From: an uncultured Candidatus Puniceispirillum sp. | GTDB taxonomy: Bacteria > Pseudomonadota > Alphaproteobacteria > Puniceispirillales > Puniceispirillaceae | DNA: 64,000 bases | NCBI GenBank assembly: GCA_905182545.1 | Contig: CAJJBY010000010.1 | Location: 1 to 64,000, forward strand | Direction: 5' to 3' | In this document: positions 1 through 7,792 of the stretch, piece by piece | How the letters are laid out: each line of letters opens with the position of its first letter | Position numbering within the stretch: the stretch's first letter is position 1 | Notes under the pieces: model-generated | The model's input: the letters and a program-made list of their open reading frames with translations, nothing else | The model's database searches: none | Told to the model about the DNA's origin: nothing | Position numbers and translations under genes: made by a program

Positions 1-485
1 GATCCCTGGATACCTAAAGTGTCCCTTAGTACTATGAGTGTATAGTTACTAAGAGAGTTATTAAGTCTAAGAGTGTTGCTATAAGTTAATTATCTTTAAT
101 AACCTTCTTCTTAGTACCCTTAGTACCCTTAGTATCCTCAGGTCTCTAGGTATCCGTTAGATCTATGAACTCTTAAAGAACACCTTAGTGTTCCAGTCGA
201 GTTTCAAACAAGTATCATCGCCTGTGTCCACCACAGCAGATTACTTAGATTTACCCGATCTGATAAACATCTATGTTACTGATTCAGTTATATTAAGTAG
301 ATACACTGCTTAGATATGCCTTTAATGACTCATAGAGAGTCACTGAGAGCCTCTAGAGGCCTCTGGAGTATACTGATAGCCCTATACGCCCTAGCGACTC
401 TGTGTGAGTCTCCTAGGGCCTTTTAGGTTTGAGGGTAATTGGTGTTCTCTTTACCTGATTGTTTGAGTGTGTGTATGGTTTCCAC
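1..485. other. Hairpin-rich non-coding flank of the island
   Basis: No convincing gene is seen here. The stretch is AT-rich and full of short dyads: TGACTC-5 nt-GAGTCA at 326-342, the 12-bp palindrome GCCTCTAGAGGC at 349-360, and a terminator-like stem at 388-419. A 9-bp unit TTAGTACCC is repeated in tandem about three times at 111-137, the last copy imperfect. CTAG, normally rare in proteobacterial chromosomes, occurs several times. The same CTAG/hairpin style returns at 4860-4970. It resembles the intergenic DNA of phages or satellites; this is inference. Confidence 0.5.
388..427 (+). terminator. Rho-independent terminator-like hairpin
   Basis: The outer stem GCCCTAG (388-394) pairs with CTAGGGC (413-419), with an inner GACTC/GAGTC stem and a TGTG loop. 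It is followed by CTTTTAGGTTT. It would stop transcription entering from the left before the gene at 486. The T-tract is interrupted, so strength is uncertain. Confidence 0.5.
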
Positions 486-821
486 ATGAGATCTAATTAT
501 TTTTTGATAATAATGTTGTCGATATTCGTTTCGAATGCACATGCACAAACGCCGCGATACTCCGAGTTAGAGTGCGTTGCTAATGCTCAAGCCATTGCGT
601 TGGACTATGGGAAGGAAGAGCTAAACAAGCAAATGACTATCAATTTCAGCAGAGGGCTCGCGATGGACCTCCATAGGTGGCTGATGTCTGAGGCCTCCAA
701 AATCACCTCACAACAGCAACTCAAGAAATACAATCTTAGGGTTTCAGACTACCGATTGGATAATTACAATCGAAGAATGGAGAGAGTTGGTTATTGTCTC
801 TCGTGGTATGTGATGGAGTAA
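486..821 (+). CDS. Small secreted protein, function unknown
   Basis: The 111-aa product begins with a hydrophobic signal peptide (about residues 5-20) ending in a clear AHA-QTP cleavage site, so the mature protein should be periplasmic or secreted. An upstream TTG at 459 would add nine polar residues before the signal peptide; ATG 486 fits better. The mature part is rich in Arg, Tyr and Leu with a pair of Cys and no motif I recognise. It is the first gene after the hairpin-rich flank and lies in the mobile island. No Shine-Dalgarno sequence is obvious. Confidence 0.55.
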   Translation: MRSNYFLIIMLSIFVSNAHAQTPRYSELECVANAQAIALDYGKEELNKQMTINFSRGLAMDLHRWLMSEASKITSQQQLKKYNLRVSDYRLDNYNRRMERVGYCLSWYVME

Positions 822-921
822 AGGCATGCAAAACTTAAAATTGATTAATGAATATTTGTTTCCTTTCCCTGTTAGCTGTTTATGACCTCAGCGCTTACGG
901 GCGCAGGCATTCCAGAGTTTC

Positions 922-1239
922 TTGAGGCGATCTCAAAAACGCTTAGTTGTTGGTTACTCGCAAACTTACAAGGAAGGCCACGCGTCATTCGAATATGTGG
1001 AAGTGAATGGAAAGCGTTATAATAAAATTTATCAAAGAGGCTTTGGGCTGCCAGGCGACACCCCACATATTGTCATAGAAAAACAAAAGGACAAAAGGGT
1101 AAAGCTAGAGTTCCATCAATCATCCTCTTACTGGGGGTACGCCTCTGAGGGGGTGGCAGTAGTCATTGAAACAAAAAGTTTTAGTGAAAAAGATGGACCA
1201 AAATGGGAAAGGGACAGGAGATACTGTGAAAAACAATAG
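922..1239 (+). CDS. Hypothetical island protein, possibly 5'-truncated
   Basis: The open frame of up to 105 aa has TTG as its only start near 922. The C-terminal half is Lys/Glu-rich and hydrophilic. A short frame from ATG 826 with a hydrophobic N-terminus lies upstream in the same phase, but a TGA near 880 separates the two. This may therefore be a gene broken by a nonsense or frameshift change. No family is recognised. Coding is supported mainly by frame length. Confidence 0.3.
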   Translation: MRRSQKRLVVGYSQTYKEGHASFEYVEVNGKRYNKIYQRGFGLPGDTPHIVIEKQKDKRVKLEFHQSSSYWGYASEGVAVVIETKSFSEKDGPKWERDRRYCEKQ

Positions 1240-1361
1240 ACAAGCAAAACAACCAGAAATCTCCATTGAAAAGGTAGTTGCAAGACGATTAGGGATATTG
1301 CTTTTTGGTTAGCGCTAGCGTTGATTGCCACAAACGTGGGCGCACAGACATATAAAGAAAA

Positions 1362-1664
1362 ATGCTGTCTGCCTTGTTCAACCTTTCGATGGTCAAACCC
1401 GAGAATCGTGTAAATGTTTTAGTAACAAAAGGCATCGCAGCAATAATGCATGTAGAGGGTGACTATAAAACATTTCTATCCAAGCCCCATGTTTTGCAGA
1501 TCGAGTTGAGCAAACAAATTGAGAACATGGCCACCCACAGGTTAGAGGATGGATCTGTGTTTGCTATCGACTTTAAATCTGGTGAGGCAATCTATTACAA
1601 ACCGCCAATCAAAAAAGGTGGCGTGAGGTACAGATGTCAGGAAGTTCAGCTAGTTCAAGAATAA
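1362..1664 (+). CDS. Hypothetical island protein, probably missing its signal peptide by frameshift
   Basis: The 100-aa frame has no recognised domain. Just upstream, at about 1298-1360, another frame encodes a typical signal-peptide stretch (AFWLALALIATNVGAQ) that runs out of frame soon after. A secreted protein split by an indel explains both pieces. The mature portion is mixed hydrophilic with a KPPIKKGG segment near the end. Function is unknown. Confidence 0.35.
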   Translation: MLSALFNLSMVKPENRVNVLVTKGIAAIMHVEGDYKTFLSKPHVLQIELSKQIENMATHRLEDGSVFAIDFKSGEAIYYKPPIKKGGVRYRCQEVQLVQE

Positions 1665-1724
1665 GTTATGTTTCATTAACCCGACCTTTGCTGATCCAAA
1701 GAAATTCGACATTTAGCTTTTGGG

Positions 1725-2183
1725 CTACTGTATGAATTTGGTGTTCAATGTTACCCCTGCGTTTATGGTACCTGTAGATAAAATAATTGGTTTTTTATTT
1801 GTAATGCCAGACGCAAAAACTGCTTGTTGTATGCTGTCAAGGCTACTTCTTTTATCCAAGCCCCCCTCAATTACATATTTCTCTGTGACAATATCAACTA
1901 TGACATATACGCGCTCCGCTAAGTTTGGAACGGTATAATATATTCGAACCTCTCTTTGGCCCCGCAGTTTAAGAGCAAGGCTGTCATTGAAATAGGACTC
2001 GGACTGAATTTCTTTTGGTAATGAAGCTGGCTCATTTTTGCCACTCGTGGGCCTGTGGCAATGATATTCTTTGGTTTTATGATTGTTGTGACACCCTTCT
2101 TTATTAAGGCCCCCACCATGTGCAAAAGCATTAGACACAATCAACAATACAGTTATGAAAAAAAGAATGTGTTGCACTAACAA
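1725..2183 (-). CDS. Secreted YHYH-type protein
   Basis: The 152-aa product starts with a signal peptide (about residues 4-21, cleavage near NAFA-HGGG). Directly after it comes a His/Cys-rich motif, HGGGLNKEGCHNNHKTKEY followed by HCHR. This matches the YHYH-domain family of small secreted proteins found in marine bacteria and phages, whose role is not established; metal binding is plausible. The remaining ~110 residues have no recognised fold. The start codon is TTG or the GTG two codons later, with a weak ribosome site. Confidence 0.55.
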   Translation of the reverse strand: MLVQHILFFITVLLIVSNAFAHGGGLNKEGCHNNHKTKEYHCHRPTSGKNEPASLPKEIQSESYFNDSLALKLRGQREVRIYYTVPNLAERVYVIVDIVTEKYVIEGGLDKRSSLDSIQQAVFASGITNKKPIILSTGTINAGVTLNTKFIQ

Positions 2184-2247
2184 CGTTCACTATGGGACTG
2201 CGGAAACTTTATCAGCCAATAAATAAAAGTAATGTGTAGCCCCAACA

Positions 2248-2847
2248 TTAGTTAACACTTCCAGTGATAATCATCCAAGAGCCGTCCATCTGATATTTAA
2301 CGTGCTTGGGAGCAACATCATTAAACCTAGTTACAATAAAATCTAACATCATTCGATTGAAGCTTTTGGAGTCAGAGATGCCCCATTGCCTGGTCACTGC
2401 TCTCGAGATTGGCTTCAAGAGATTTGTAATATCGGCCGTTACTTTGTATTTGGAAATTTTATTACCAGACCGACTGAATTCTATAAATCCTGGTGGCTTT
2501 GGGCATTTGTAATCAAATTGACCATATTGTTTTTTGCATGATCCTCCTGTTTCCTTAAAAATCTGCTTTGCAGCCATTGAAGAATGCATGAACTGATCAA
2601 ACGAAGAAAATGGATGCACAGAGGGAAGTTTATTATAAATCACCGCTAAATCATTCCGTGAAATGACTTTTGTTCCAATGGTGACAATACAAACACACTT
2701 TCTGATGTTGCTGGGAGCACCATTCCTTATACAAATAGAAAATATAATCAGGAGTTTTAAATAACTCCGAACTGGTAAACAAAAATTAAGAATGATTTGT
2801 TTTAGATCAGTCAGTAATCCATCCCCACAAGCCACGGCTTTCAACAC
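2248..2847 (-). CDS. Hypothetical island protein with N-terminal hydrophobic segment
   Basis: The 199-aa frame has a hydrophobic segment around residues 25-40 (LPVRSYLKLLIIFSICI) that could be a signal anchor, so the true start may lie inside the frame. Several Cys and a Lys-rich C-terminal half follow, ending in a predicted strand-rich tail. No family is recognised. Its 5' end overlaps the 3' end of the upstream small secreted gene by 41 bp, suggesting that the two are co-transcribed or that its annotated start is too far upstream. Confidence 0.45.
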   Translation of the reverse strand: MLKAVACGDGLLTDLKQIILNFCLPVRSYLKLLIIFSICIRNGAPSNIRKCVCIVTIGTKVISRNDLAVIYNKLPSVHPFSSFDQFMHSSMAAKQIFKETGGSCKKQYGQFDYKCPKPPGFIEFSRSGNKISKYKVTADITNLLKPISRAVTRQWGISDSKSFNRMMLDFIVTRFNDVAPKHVKYQMDGSWMIITGSVN

Positions 2848-3085
2848 ACTTATTTTTCTCAGTATCTAAAAACCAGCCGTTGTAGCACTTACCACCATTT
2901 TTAATGTAACGTTTCCCTGATGATGTGGAATTATCACCATGTGGTGCGTGGCAACGCCCTTCAACATTGTGCCAACCATTATAACATTTACCTGCGTTGG
3001 GGGTTCCGTTTGCAACAGCATTTGAGTGAGAAAAAGCAATTGCAAATAAAACCAACGAAATTAGCCTAAAGGAAAACCTGCGCAT
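2807..3085 (-). CDS. Small Cys-rich secreted protein with duplicated GKCYNGW motif
   Basis: The 92-aa product has a signal peptide (about 1-25, cleavage near NAVA-NG). The mature protein contains two copies of a short module: GKCYNGWHNVEGRCH and GKCYNGWFLDTEKNKC. The paired Cys in each copy suggest two disulfide-bonded loops. A G-rich ribosome site lies shortly before the ATG. Function is unknown; a cell-surface or effector-like role is speculative. Confidence 0.5.
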   Translation of the reverse strand: MRRFSFRLISLVLFAIAFSHSNAVANGTPNAGKCYNGWHNVEGRCHAPHGDNSTSSGKRYIKNGGKCYNGWFLDTEKNKCVESRGLWGWITD

Positions 3086-3335
3086 AACGCACCCCCCATA
3101 AATGAAATATTGACCGCCAAATTATTGTGTCGCTTGACCAAGCTTGTCAACCAAATCACCAACCCACCACCGTAGAGCACCCATCACCAGCCCTACACCC
3201 AGCCACCAGGCACAACTTGGGCTCATTACAATATTGCCATCACTGCTGCAAAAAAAACAAAGTCAATAATAAAAATTGATGAGAGTAGTATTTTTTCATC
3301 GCCCCTACTATCATATAGTGCTCTGCAAGAGTTCC

Positions 3336-3407
3336 TTATCCTAATATTACGTGTGCAATGATTACAGTCCCGACAACATGTAATAGTAAGTATGTTAGCA
3401 ACTCCAT
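3336..3407 (-). CDS. Possible 23-residue single-helix membrane peptide
   Basis: An ATG at 3407 sits 6-7 nt after an AGGAG ribosome site and opens a 23-codon frame that is almost entirely one hydrophobic helix (MELLTYLLLHVVGTVIIAHV and three more residues). The strong ribosome site is the main support. Such peptides occur in phage lysis regions and in type I toxins. The frame is short enough to arise by chance. Confidence 0.25.
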   Translation of the reverse strand: MELLTYLLLHVVGTVIIAHVILG

Positions 3408-3518
3408 ATGTCGCTCCTCTTGAATAGTGGTCCAAGCGCTTACAATAGAACCCAGACTGTGATTATTGTTTCTAACTCTTCTAACTCCACTTCTTGCTAT
3501 TATGTTTTTTTCACCCAT

Positions 3519-3944
3519 TCATAAGAATATTGCGACTATTAGAGAGTATATAAATATTTCTAACATCACTTTCTCTCCGTCTAATTTTCTAAACTGATTA
3601 AATTGGGAGAAACATATCGAGCGCTAAAAAAAAGATGGTCCACTCCAAAAATGTCACTGACTCTCTCCTTCCCTTGCTGTCGAATTCACTTCGGTACTGT
3701 GCTGTTAGGTCTAATCCTAAACTTTAGTAATTTGGTTTCATGTCAGAATGACCACAATAAGAGCGTTCAGAAGTAACAAGCCTAAAAATTCCATTGCTAA
3801 CTCCAACAGGACTGATAAGTGAGCTGCGTCCATAGTTCTAATTGTGGAAGGTAGCTGTAGAATTAGTCTTAAATGTGAAAAATTGAGGCTATTGTGGGGC
3901 AAAGCATAGTCTTCTAAATCTGATCAGATCTCACCGACTTCTTT
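3519..3944. other. Gene-free island interval
   Basis: No open frame of believable length or composition is seen on either strand. A perfect 12-bp palindrome, ATCTGATCAGAT, lies at 3918-3929, just past the 3' end of the extensin-like gene. Otherwise I see nothing. Confidence 0.4.
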
Positions 3945-4547
3945 TTACCTTAGCTGTGAAGAAACACAGCCGACTCCAAGACCAGTATCTAAATGAAAGT
4001 GATCATGATGTGCTCTGTCTGTTTCTGGTGTGAGGACATTAGAGAAATGCTTGCAGGCTATTGCAGCTGTTTCAGCAAGCCTTTGTCCCTTGAATGTACT
4101 ACTACCCCATTCAGCTTTTATGTCCGCTCCATCCACCTTTGAGATGTCGATAGCAGTTCCAAAGCTATGTTCACTTAAGAGCCCAGAGCCCCTCATTTTC
4201 CTGCAGTTAACTGTTCCCATGTGTGTGAAGGATTTGACTTGAGCATCCTGCAACCAGCTGGTGAGTTTTAATGCTGTTGGACAGGACAAGACGAATGGGC
4301 TTGATGCAACGATGTTCTCAAAGCCCTCCACTCTAACAGCATTCATTACAGGGCAGATGTCTGACCCCTGATTGCCAAGGGTCCTAAACTTAACACCACG
4401 TTTTCTGAGTGAGGATATACATTGCTCTCCACCCCCAGTCAGCAGGGTAGGCCTATAAGCATTGAATAATCTGATTAGATCACTGCTTAACAAGGAAGTT
4501 AAACTACTGCTGATCAATCCAAACAATGAGACTACCAATAACAACAT
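3945..4547 (-). CDS. Extensin-like / M15-type peptidase-fold protein with membrane anchor
   Basis: The 200-aa product has an N-terminal hydrophobic anchor or signal (about residues 1-22) and a C-terminal domain matching the extensin-like C family, which is related to D-Ala-D-Ala carboxypeptidases. Visible hallmarks are a Cys-rich start (GGGEQC), SCPTALKLTSWLQ, LLSEHSFGTAIDIS (the His and Asp of the metal site) and a late HHDHFHLDTG (second His pair). In this fold such residues hold a zinc ion and cut peptidoglycan peptides; activity here is inferred. It lies directly downstream of a one-helix membrane protein on the same strand, an arrangement seen in phage holin-endolysin pairs. Confidence 0.7.
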   Translation of the reverse strand: MLLLVVSLFGLISSSLTSLLSSDLIRLFNAYRPTLLTGGGEQCISSLRKRGVKFRTLGNQGSDICPVMNAVRVEGFENIVASSPFVLSCPTALKLTSWLQDAQVKSFTHMGTVNCRKMRGSGLLSEHSFGTAIDISKVDGADIKAEWGSSTFKGQRLAETAAIACKHFSNVLTPETDRAHHDHFHLDTGLGVGCVSSQLR

Positions 4548-4569
4548 TTATTGATTTAATACTGACGTA

Positions 4570-4704
4570 TCATGCACCCATTAGTATGTTTTCGACGGTC
4601 ATAATCCAAGTGGTAGCATCAGCGTTTGTTGAGGCTACGAGTAGTGCGATATACACCATTACTGAAGCCATTGTCCCAAGCACCCATTTTAGTAATTCTG
4701 TCAT
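4570..4704 (-). CDS. 44-aa membrane protein upstream of the extensin-like gene (holin-like candidate)
   Basis: An ATG at 4704 is preceded by TTAGGAGAG, a strong ribosome site at normal spacing. The 44-residue product has one hydrophobic helix (about residues 7-26, VLGTMASVMVYIALLVA) and polar ends. The stop is 22 bp before the start of the extensin-like gene, so the two are probably one transcript. A short membrane protein followed by a peptidoglycan-fold enzyme suggests a lysis cassette, but no holin family match is claimed. The overlapping 63-codon frame on the plus strand is treated as a shadow. Confidence 0.5.
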   Translation of the reverse strand: MTELLKWVLGTMASVMVYIALLVASTNADATTWIMTVENILMGA

Positions 4705-4943
4705 CAAACTCTCCTAAGATTGTATTAGGTAAATTTGGATGCTGAATATGCCGAAAGTTAGTTGGAATTATGATATTTGGTGTTCTTTTTGTGTTCTTAA
4801 AGCGTCAAACCACCCCTCTCCATAAGTACCCAACGTCAGTTCCACACCCCCACCACCAGACACACCAGAGACTCTCTAGAGACCTATAGGAGTTCCTTAA
4901 GTACCCCTGAGTATCAGGGTGCTCAGAGAGTTCTTTAAGAGTT
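4705..4943. other. Gene-free interval with CTAG/hairpin sequence
   Basis: No gene is seen. Short dyads include CTCTCTAGAGA near 4872 and CCCTGA-GTA-TCAGGG at 4905-4919. The style matches the left flank at 300-420, suggesting the same mobile source. Confidence 0.4.
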
Positions 4944-5001
4944 ATGTACATACTCGTGTACATTATGTGCGTGTTGACAGTGACTCACAGTATCCTAAAG
5001 T
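4944..5001 (+). promoter_or_regulatory. Operator-like dyad and TTGACA promoter
   Basis: A perfect inverted repeat, ATGTACA (4944-4950), 6-nt spacer, TGTACAT (4957-4963), lies just before a consensus -35 box TTGACA at 4974-4979. A weak -10 (TAAAGT, 4996-5001) follows at 16 bp. This would drive transcription into the 91-bp repeat and the gene at 5121. A repressor site overlapping a promoter is the likely meaning; the cognate regulator is not in view. Confidence 0.45.
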
Positions 5002-5055
5002 GAAGCTATTGCTTATTTAGCAGTGAGACTGGTGCAGTATTGAAGCGTAGAACTG

Positions 5056-5146
5056 CTTCCCGAGCGCGCCATTTCCTTAGAGATACTCTTGGATAACTCA
5101 TTGTTCTGTAAGCATTCCGTGTGTTTACCGAGCAAGGGATGTGTCC
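5056..5146 (+). repeat. 91-bp inverted repeat, left arm (tRNA-Arg 3' end plus integrase 5' end)
   Basis: This segment is identical, in reverse orientation, to 6745-6835. Its first ~16 nt equal the 3' end of the tRNA-Arg gene including the encoded CCA (CTTCCCGAGCGCGCCA). The rest equals the sequence downstream of the tRNA up to the first codons of the integrase. Attachment sites flanking an integrated element are normally direct repeats; these are inverted. The identity stops sharply at both ends. Confidence 0.9.
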
Positions 5147-5582
5147 TTTGAAGCTTTTTAAAAAACATAAAATATTGAGCAGGATCCAAGAAGAAGCTCT
5201 TTATGCATTTGTAATGCAGCAGATCGACACCGAGCCTCAACGAACTGGGTTATACGCTTTAGCTCTTGTTGAGGCAGAGGGTGATGAGAAAAAAGCTTAT
5301 GCGGCTTACATTAGACGCAGAGTTCAGGCAACAAAAGATGCATTTACGATCGATGAAATCATAGCAGAGGAATACAAAAAGGCTAAAGTTGAAGAAGATG
5401 GCTTTACACAACCAGGCGTGAGCCAAGCTGAAGAATACAGAGGCTACCAATACGTCAAGCGAGGCGGACAATTGATTATTACTGGACAGCCCCCATCTGA
5501 TTCCTCAAAAACTGTCTGTGGACTTGAGTTTTCTAACTTTGATCAACTAAAATTCTTTGTTGATAAGCGATGTGACGATTGA
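5121..5582 (+). CDS. Hypothetical 153-aa protein sharing its 5' end with the integrase
   Basis: Translation probably begins at GTG 5121 or ATG 5139, both inside the 91-bp repeat, so the first nine residues (MFTEQGMCP) are the same as those of the integrase frame at 6770. The body is charged and helical, with a segment ALALVEAEGDEKKAYAAYIR and then RRVQ that resembles small helical proteins of marine alphaproteobacteria. No function is recognised. A promoter and operator-like dyad lie about 120-175 bp upstream. The stop is 6 bp from that of the convergent integrase remnant. Confidence 0.55.
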   Translation: MFTEQGMCPLKLFKKHKILSRIQEEALYAFVMQQIDTEPQRTGLYALALVEAEGDEKKAYAAYIRRRVQATKDAFTIDEIIAEEYKKAKVEEDGFTQPGVSQAEEYRGYQYVKRGGQLIITGQPPSDSSKTVCGLEFSNFDQLKFFVDKRCDD

Positions 5583-5588
5583 GTCCCA

Positions 5589-6770
5589 TCAGTAATAGTC
5601 ACCCATCCATTTGATCCACTTACCCAACACCTCCAACGAATACCCCTCCCCATATCCTTGACCAACACCAGCTGTTCTCCAGCCTCCAATAGCATCCACA
5701 ATGTCACTAGGACACTCAACTGCTCTTAATCTGTCTCTGATACTGTGTCTGAAGCTATGAACAACACATCCATCAGGTACATGTTCATGCAACCACTTGT
5801 TTAATCCACCACTAGCTGAGTTAGTCTTTACACGCCTGTTCATTGCAGTATCTTGGAAAACAGAACAGTACTATCATCTGTTGATTCACTAGACGTTTAG
5901 CAGCCCATAAGAGACCAACGAAGAGGTATCTGTCGTTGACTGCCTTTGGTCTTTAGTGTCCTCCATGGATGAGGCTTTAAGGTCTATGTGTGGGATTGGA
6001 TCATCTAGTTTGATATCAGATTTCAACAAGCCTGCTGCCTCACCTAATCTCATTCCTGTGTCACTGATAAGTGCTATCAACCACCTCATGTCATCATCTT
6101 GAGACTGACACAAAGCTTGTATCTTTTTTATGTCATCTGCTGGGATAGGTTTCGAGTAACTGCTTTATCATCTTCAGGGAAGTAGGTCTTTGAGAATGCA
6201 TTTGAGCAACCTAAACCTTCTTCTGTGATTAGATATTGATGATTGCTCTAACAGATGAGAAGACACGCTTTACTGTCTTGATACTCATGCCTTGGTCTAT
6301 CAACCAGTCTCTGAATACAGAAGCATCAGCAGATGAGTATTGTTCAATAGACCTATTGCCTAAAACCTTAACTACATACTCAACATTCCTAGTTGCTGTT
6401 CTGATAAACACCTTGTCCTTACCAACACCTTTCAGCTTCAGGTAAAGCTCTAATGCATCAGATAATGTGGGTGTATTGCCTCTTCAGCAGCTGCATCAGA
6501 CCTGACAAGATGAATAGCAGGTATATCCATCTTCTGAAGTCTCAGACCAAGCCAGTAATCTTCTAACCTTTGAAGGATAGAGTTGCACGCTCTCAGAGCT
6601 CTAGCTAAAGATCTGGTCTTCAGGCTGAAGGAAATACGTTTTGATGAGTAATAAGGCTGCACATCAACAGGAACACGCCTTACGAAATAGAAGATACCAT
6701 CCTTAGATTGGATGTATTGCTGGGTATAATTGTACATGAGCTTTGGACACATCCCTTGCTCGGTAAACAC
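5589..6770 (-). pseudogene. int: Tyrosine-type integrase, broken by several frameshifts
   Basis: Reading through the frame changes gives a near full-length site-specific recombinase of about 390 residues. The pieces are an N-terminal SAM-like part (FYFVRRVPVDVQPYY, then LARALRACNSILQRLE), a core-binding part (RSIEQYSSADASVFRDWL), the first catalytic Arg (DTGMRLGEAAGL), the HSFRHSIRDRLR motif with His and second Arg, and the presumed nucleophile Tyr in GQGYGEGY. At least five frame changes are needed, for example near 6465, 6215, 6150, 5970 and 5925. Its 5' end lies in the 91-bp repeat next to the tRNA, the usual position for an island integrase. Decay is likely; a sequencing-error contribution is possible. 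Confidence 0.8.
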
Positions 6771-6835
6771 ACGGAATGCTTACAGAACAATGAGTTATCC
6801 AAGAGTATCTCTAAGGAAATGGCGCGCTCGGGAAG
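6745..6835 (-). repeat. 91-bp inverted repeat, right arm at tRNA-Arg
   Basis: This is the reverse-complement partner of 5056-5146. It overlaps the last 16 nt of the tRNA-Arg gene and the first eight or so codons of the integrase remnant, so this arm is the original chromosomal junction (attachment site). Confidence 0.9.
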
Positions 6836-6896
6836 ATTCGAACTCCCGACCCCTAGATTCGTAGTCTAGTGCTCTATCCAGCTGAGCTACGAGCGC
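6820..6896 (-). tRNA. tRNA-Arg (anticodon ACG)
   Basis: The 77-nt cloverleaf is on the minus strand. The acceptor stem GCGCTCG pairs with CGAGCGC and is followed by discriminator G and an encoded CCA. The D arm contains AGCTCAGCTGGATAGAG, the anticodon stem CTAGA/TCTAG encloses the loop CTACGAA with anticodon ACG, and the T arm contains GTTCGAATC. ACG (inosine-modified) reads CGN Arg codons. Its 3' end serves as the integration site of the island to its left. Confidence 0.97.
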
Positions 6897-7184
6897 GTCT
6901 TTAGCCTTTGGCCGTTCACCAGCTTACCTTGCGGCTTTGGCAGTGAACGCCGATCAACGTGGCGCAACATAGGTCAAGCCCGAAGCGCTTGCAAGTGAAT
7001 ATTCGCCCGACTTTACCGACTTTTTTATTGATCATTCCAATTGGTCTTTTTACATAGACTAAATCGGCTATAAAAAAATACCGGATCAAGCATATGCTTT
7101 GGCTTTGCAGCTTTTGCGGCAAACCGATATGATGGCGCCCACAAAAGGCCCCTGGGGCTTTGTCTTTGGTCAAAGGTGGGAATC

Positions 7185-7664
7185 ATGACAGAACAGCGTA
7201 TCAAATCATTTCCGGTTTCATGGGAAGAATTACATCGCACCTCAAAGGCTTTGGCCTGGCGGCTGCTGGAGCTTGGCCCGTTTGACGGACTGATTGCGGT
7301 CACGCGTGGCGGGCTTGTGCCAGCGGCGATTGTTGCCCGTGAATTGGAAATCCGGCTGATCGATACTGCCTGCATTTCATCCTATGCCGGCAATGAGCGT
7401 GGCAAGCTTGATGTTCTGAAACCATCGCTCTTGGCCGGCGATGGCAGCGGCTGGTTGATTGTTGATGATCTTGTCGATACGGGCGAAACCGCCAAGGCGC
7501 TAAAGCTGATGTTGCCAAAGGCGCATCTAGCAACCGTATATGCAAAACCGGCTGGGCGGCCACTTGTCGATACATTTGTAACCGAAGTCTCGCAAGATAC
7601 TTGGATTTTCTTTCCGTGGGATCTTGAACCGCAGCCATCAACCCCAATCATTGGCCAACGCTAG
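7185..7664 (+). CDS. gpt: Xanthine phosphoribosyltransferase
   Basis: This enzyme joins xanthine or guanine to PRPP in purine salvage. The 159-aa product shows the PRPP-binding signature IVDDLVDTG (about residues 92-100), an early TRGGLVPA loop (40-47) and a C-terminal WIFFPW purine-site segment, all typical of the XGPRT family. ATG 7185 follows AAGGTGGG at good spacing; a GTG three codons earlier is the alternative. It stands alone after the tRNA and is not visibly part of the downstream rpmH operon. The first 288 bp between tRNA and this gene hold nothing I can recognise. Confidence 0.88.
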   Translation: MTEQRIKSFPVSWEELHRTSKALAWRLLELGPFDGLIAVTRGGLVPAAIVARELEIRLIDTACISSYAGNERGKLDVLKPSLLAGDGSGWLIVDDLVDTGETAKALKLMLPKAHLATVYAKPAGRPLVDTFVTEVSQDTWIFFPWDLEPQPSTPIIGQR

Positions 7665-7792
7665 ACTAAAATTCATGCGAAGCATGTAAAAAACCAGCGA
7701 TATAGCTTGTAGAGGTAATTATACGCGGCAATGTTTGCTGCTATTTTGTAAAATAGCGCGCCAAAATCATTACTGGCCCAATGCAAATATCA

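Noticed and set aside
111-137. Tandem TTAGTACCC units as a CRISPR or iteron array
   Set aside because: There are only three 9-bp units with no spacers, no cas genes and no replication protein gene nearby.
4526-4717. 63-codon plus-strand frame
   Set aside because: The opposite strand has a better 44-aa frame with an AGGAG ribosome site at correct spacing; the plus frame has none.
6897-7184. Minus-strand frames over the tRNA-gpt interval and into gpt
   Set aside because: They lack ribosome sites and family similarity and are antisense to the clear gpt gene.
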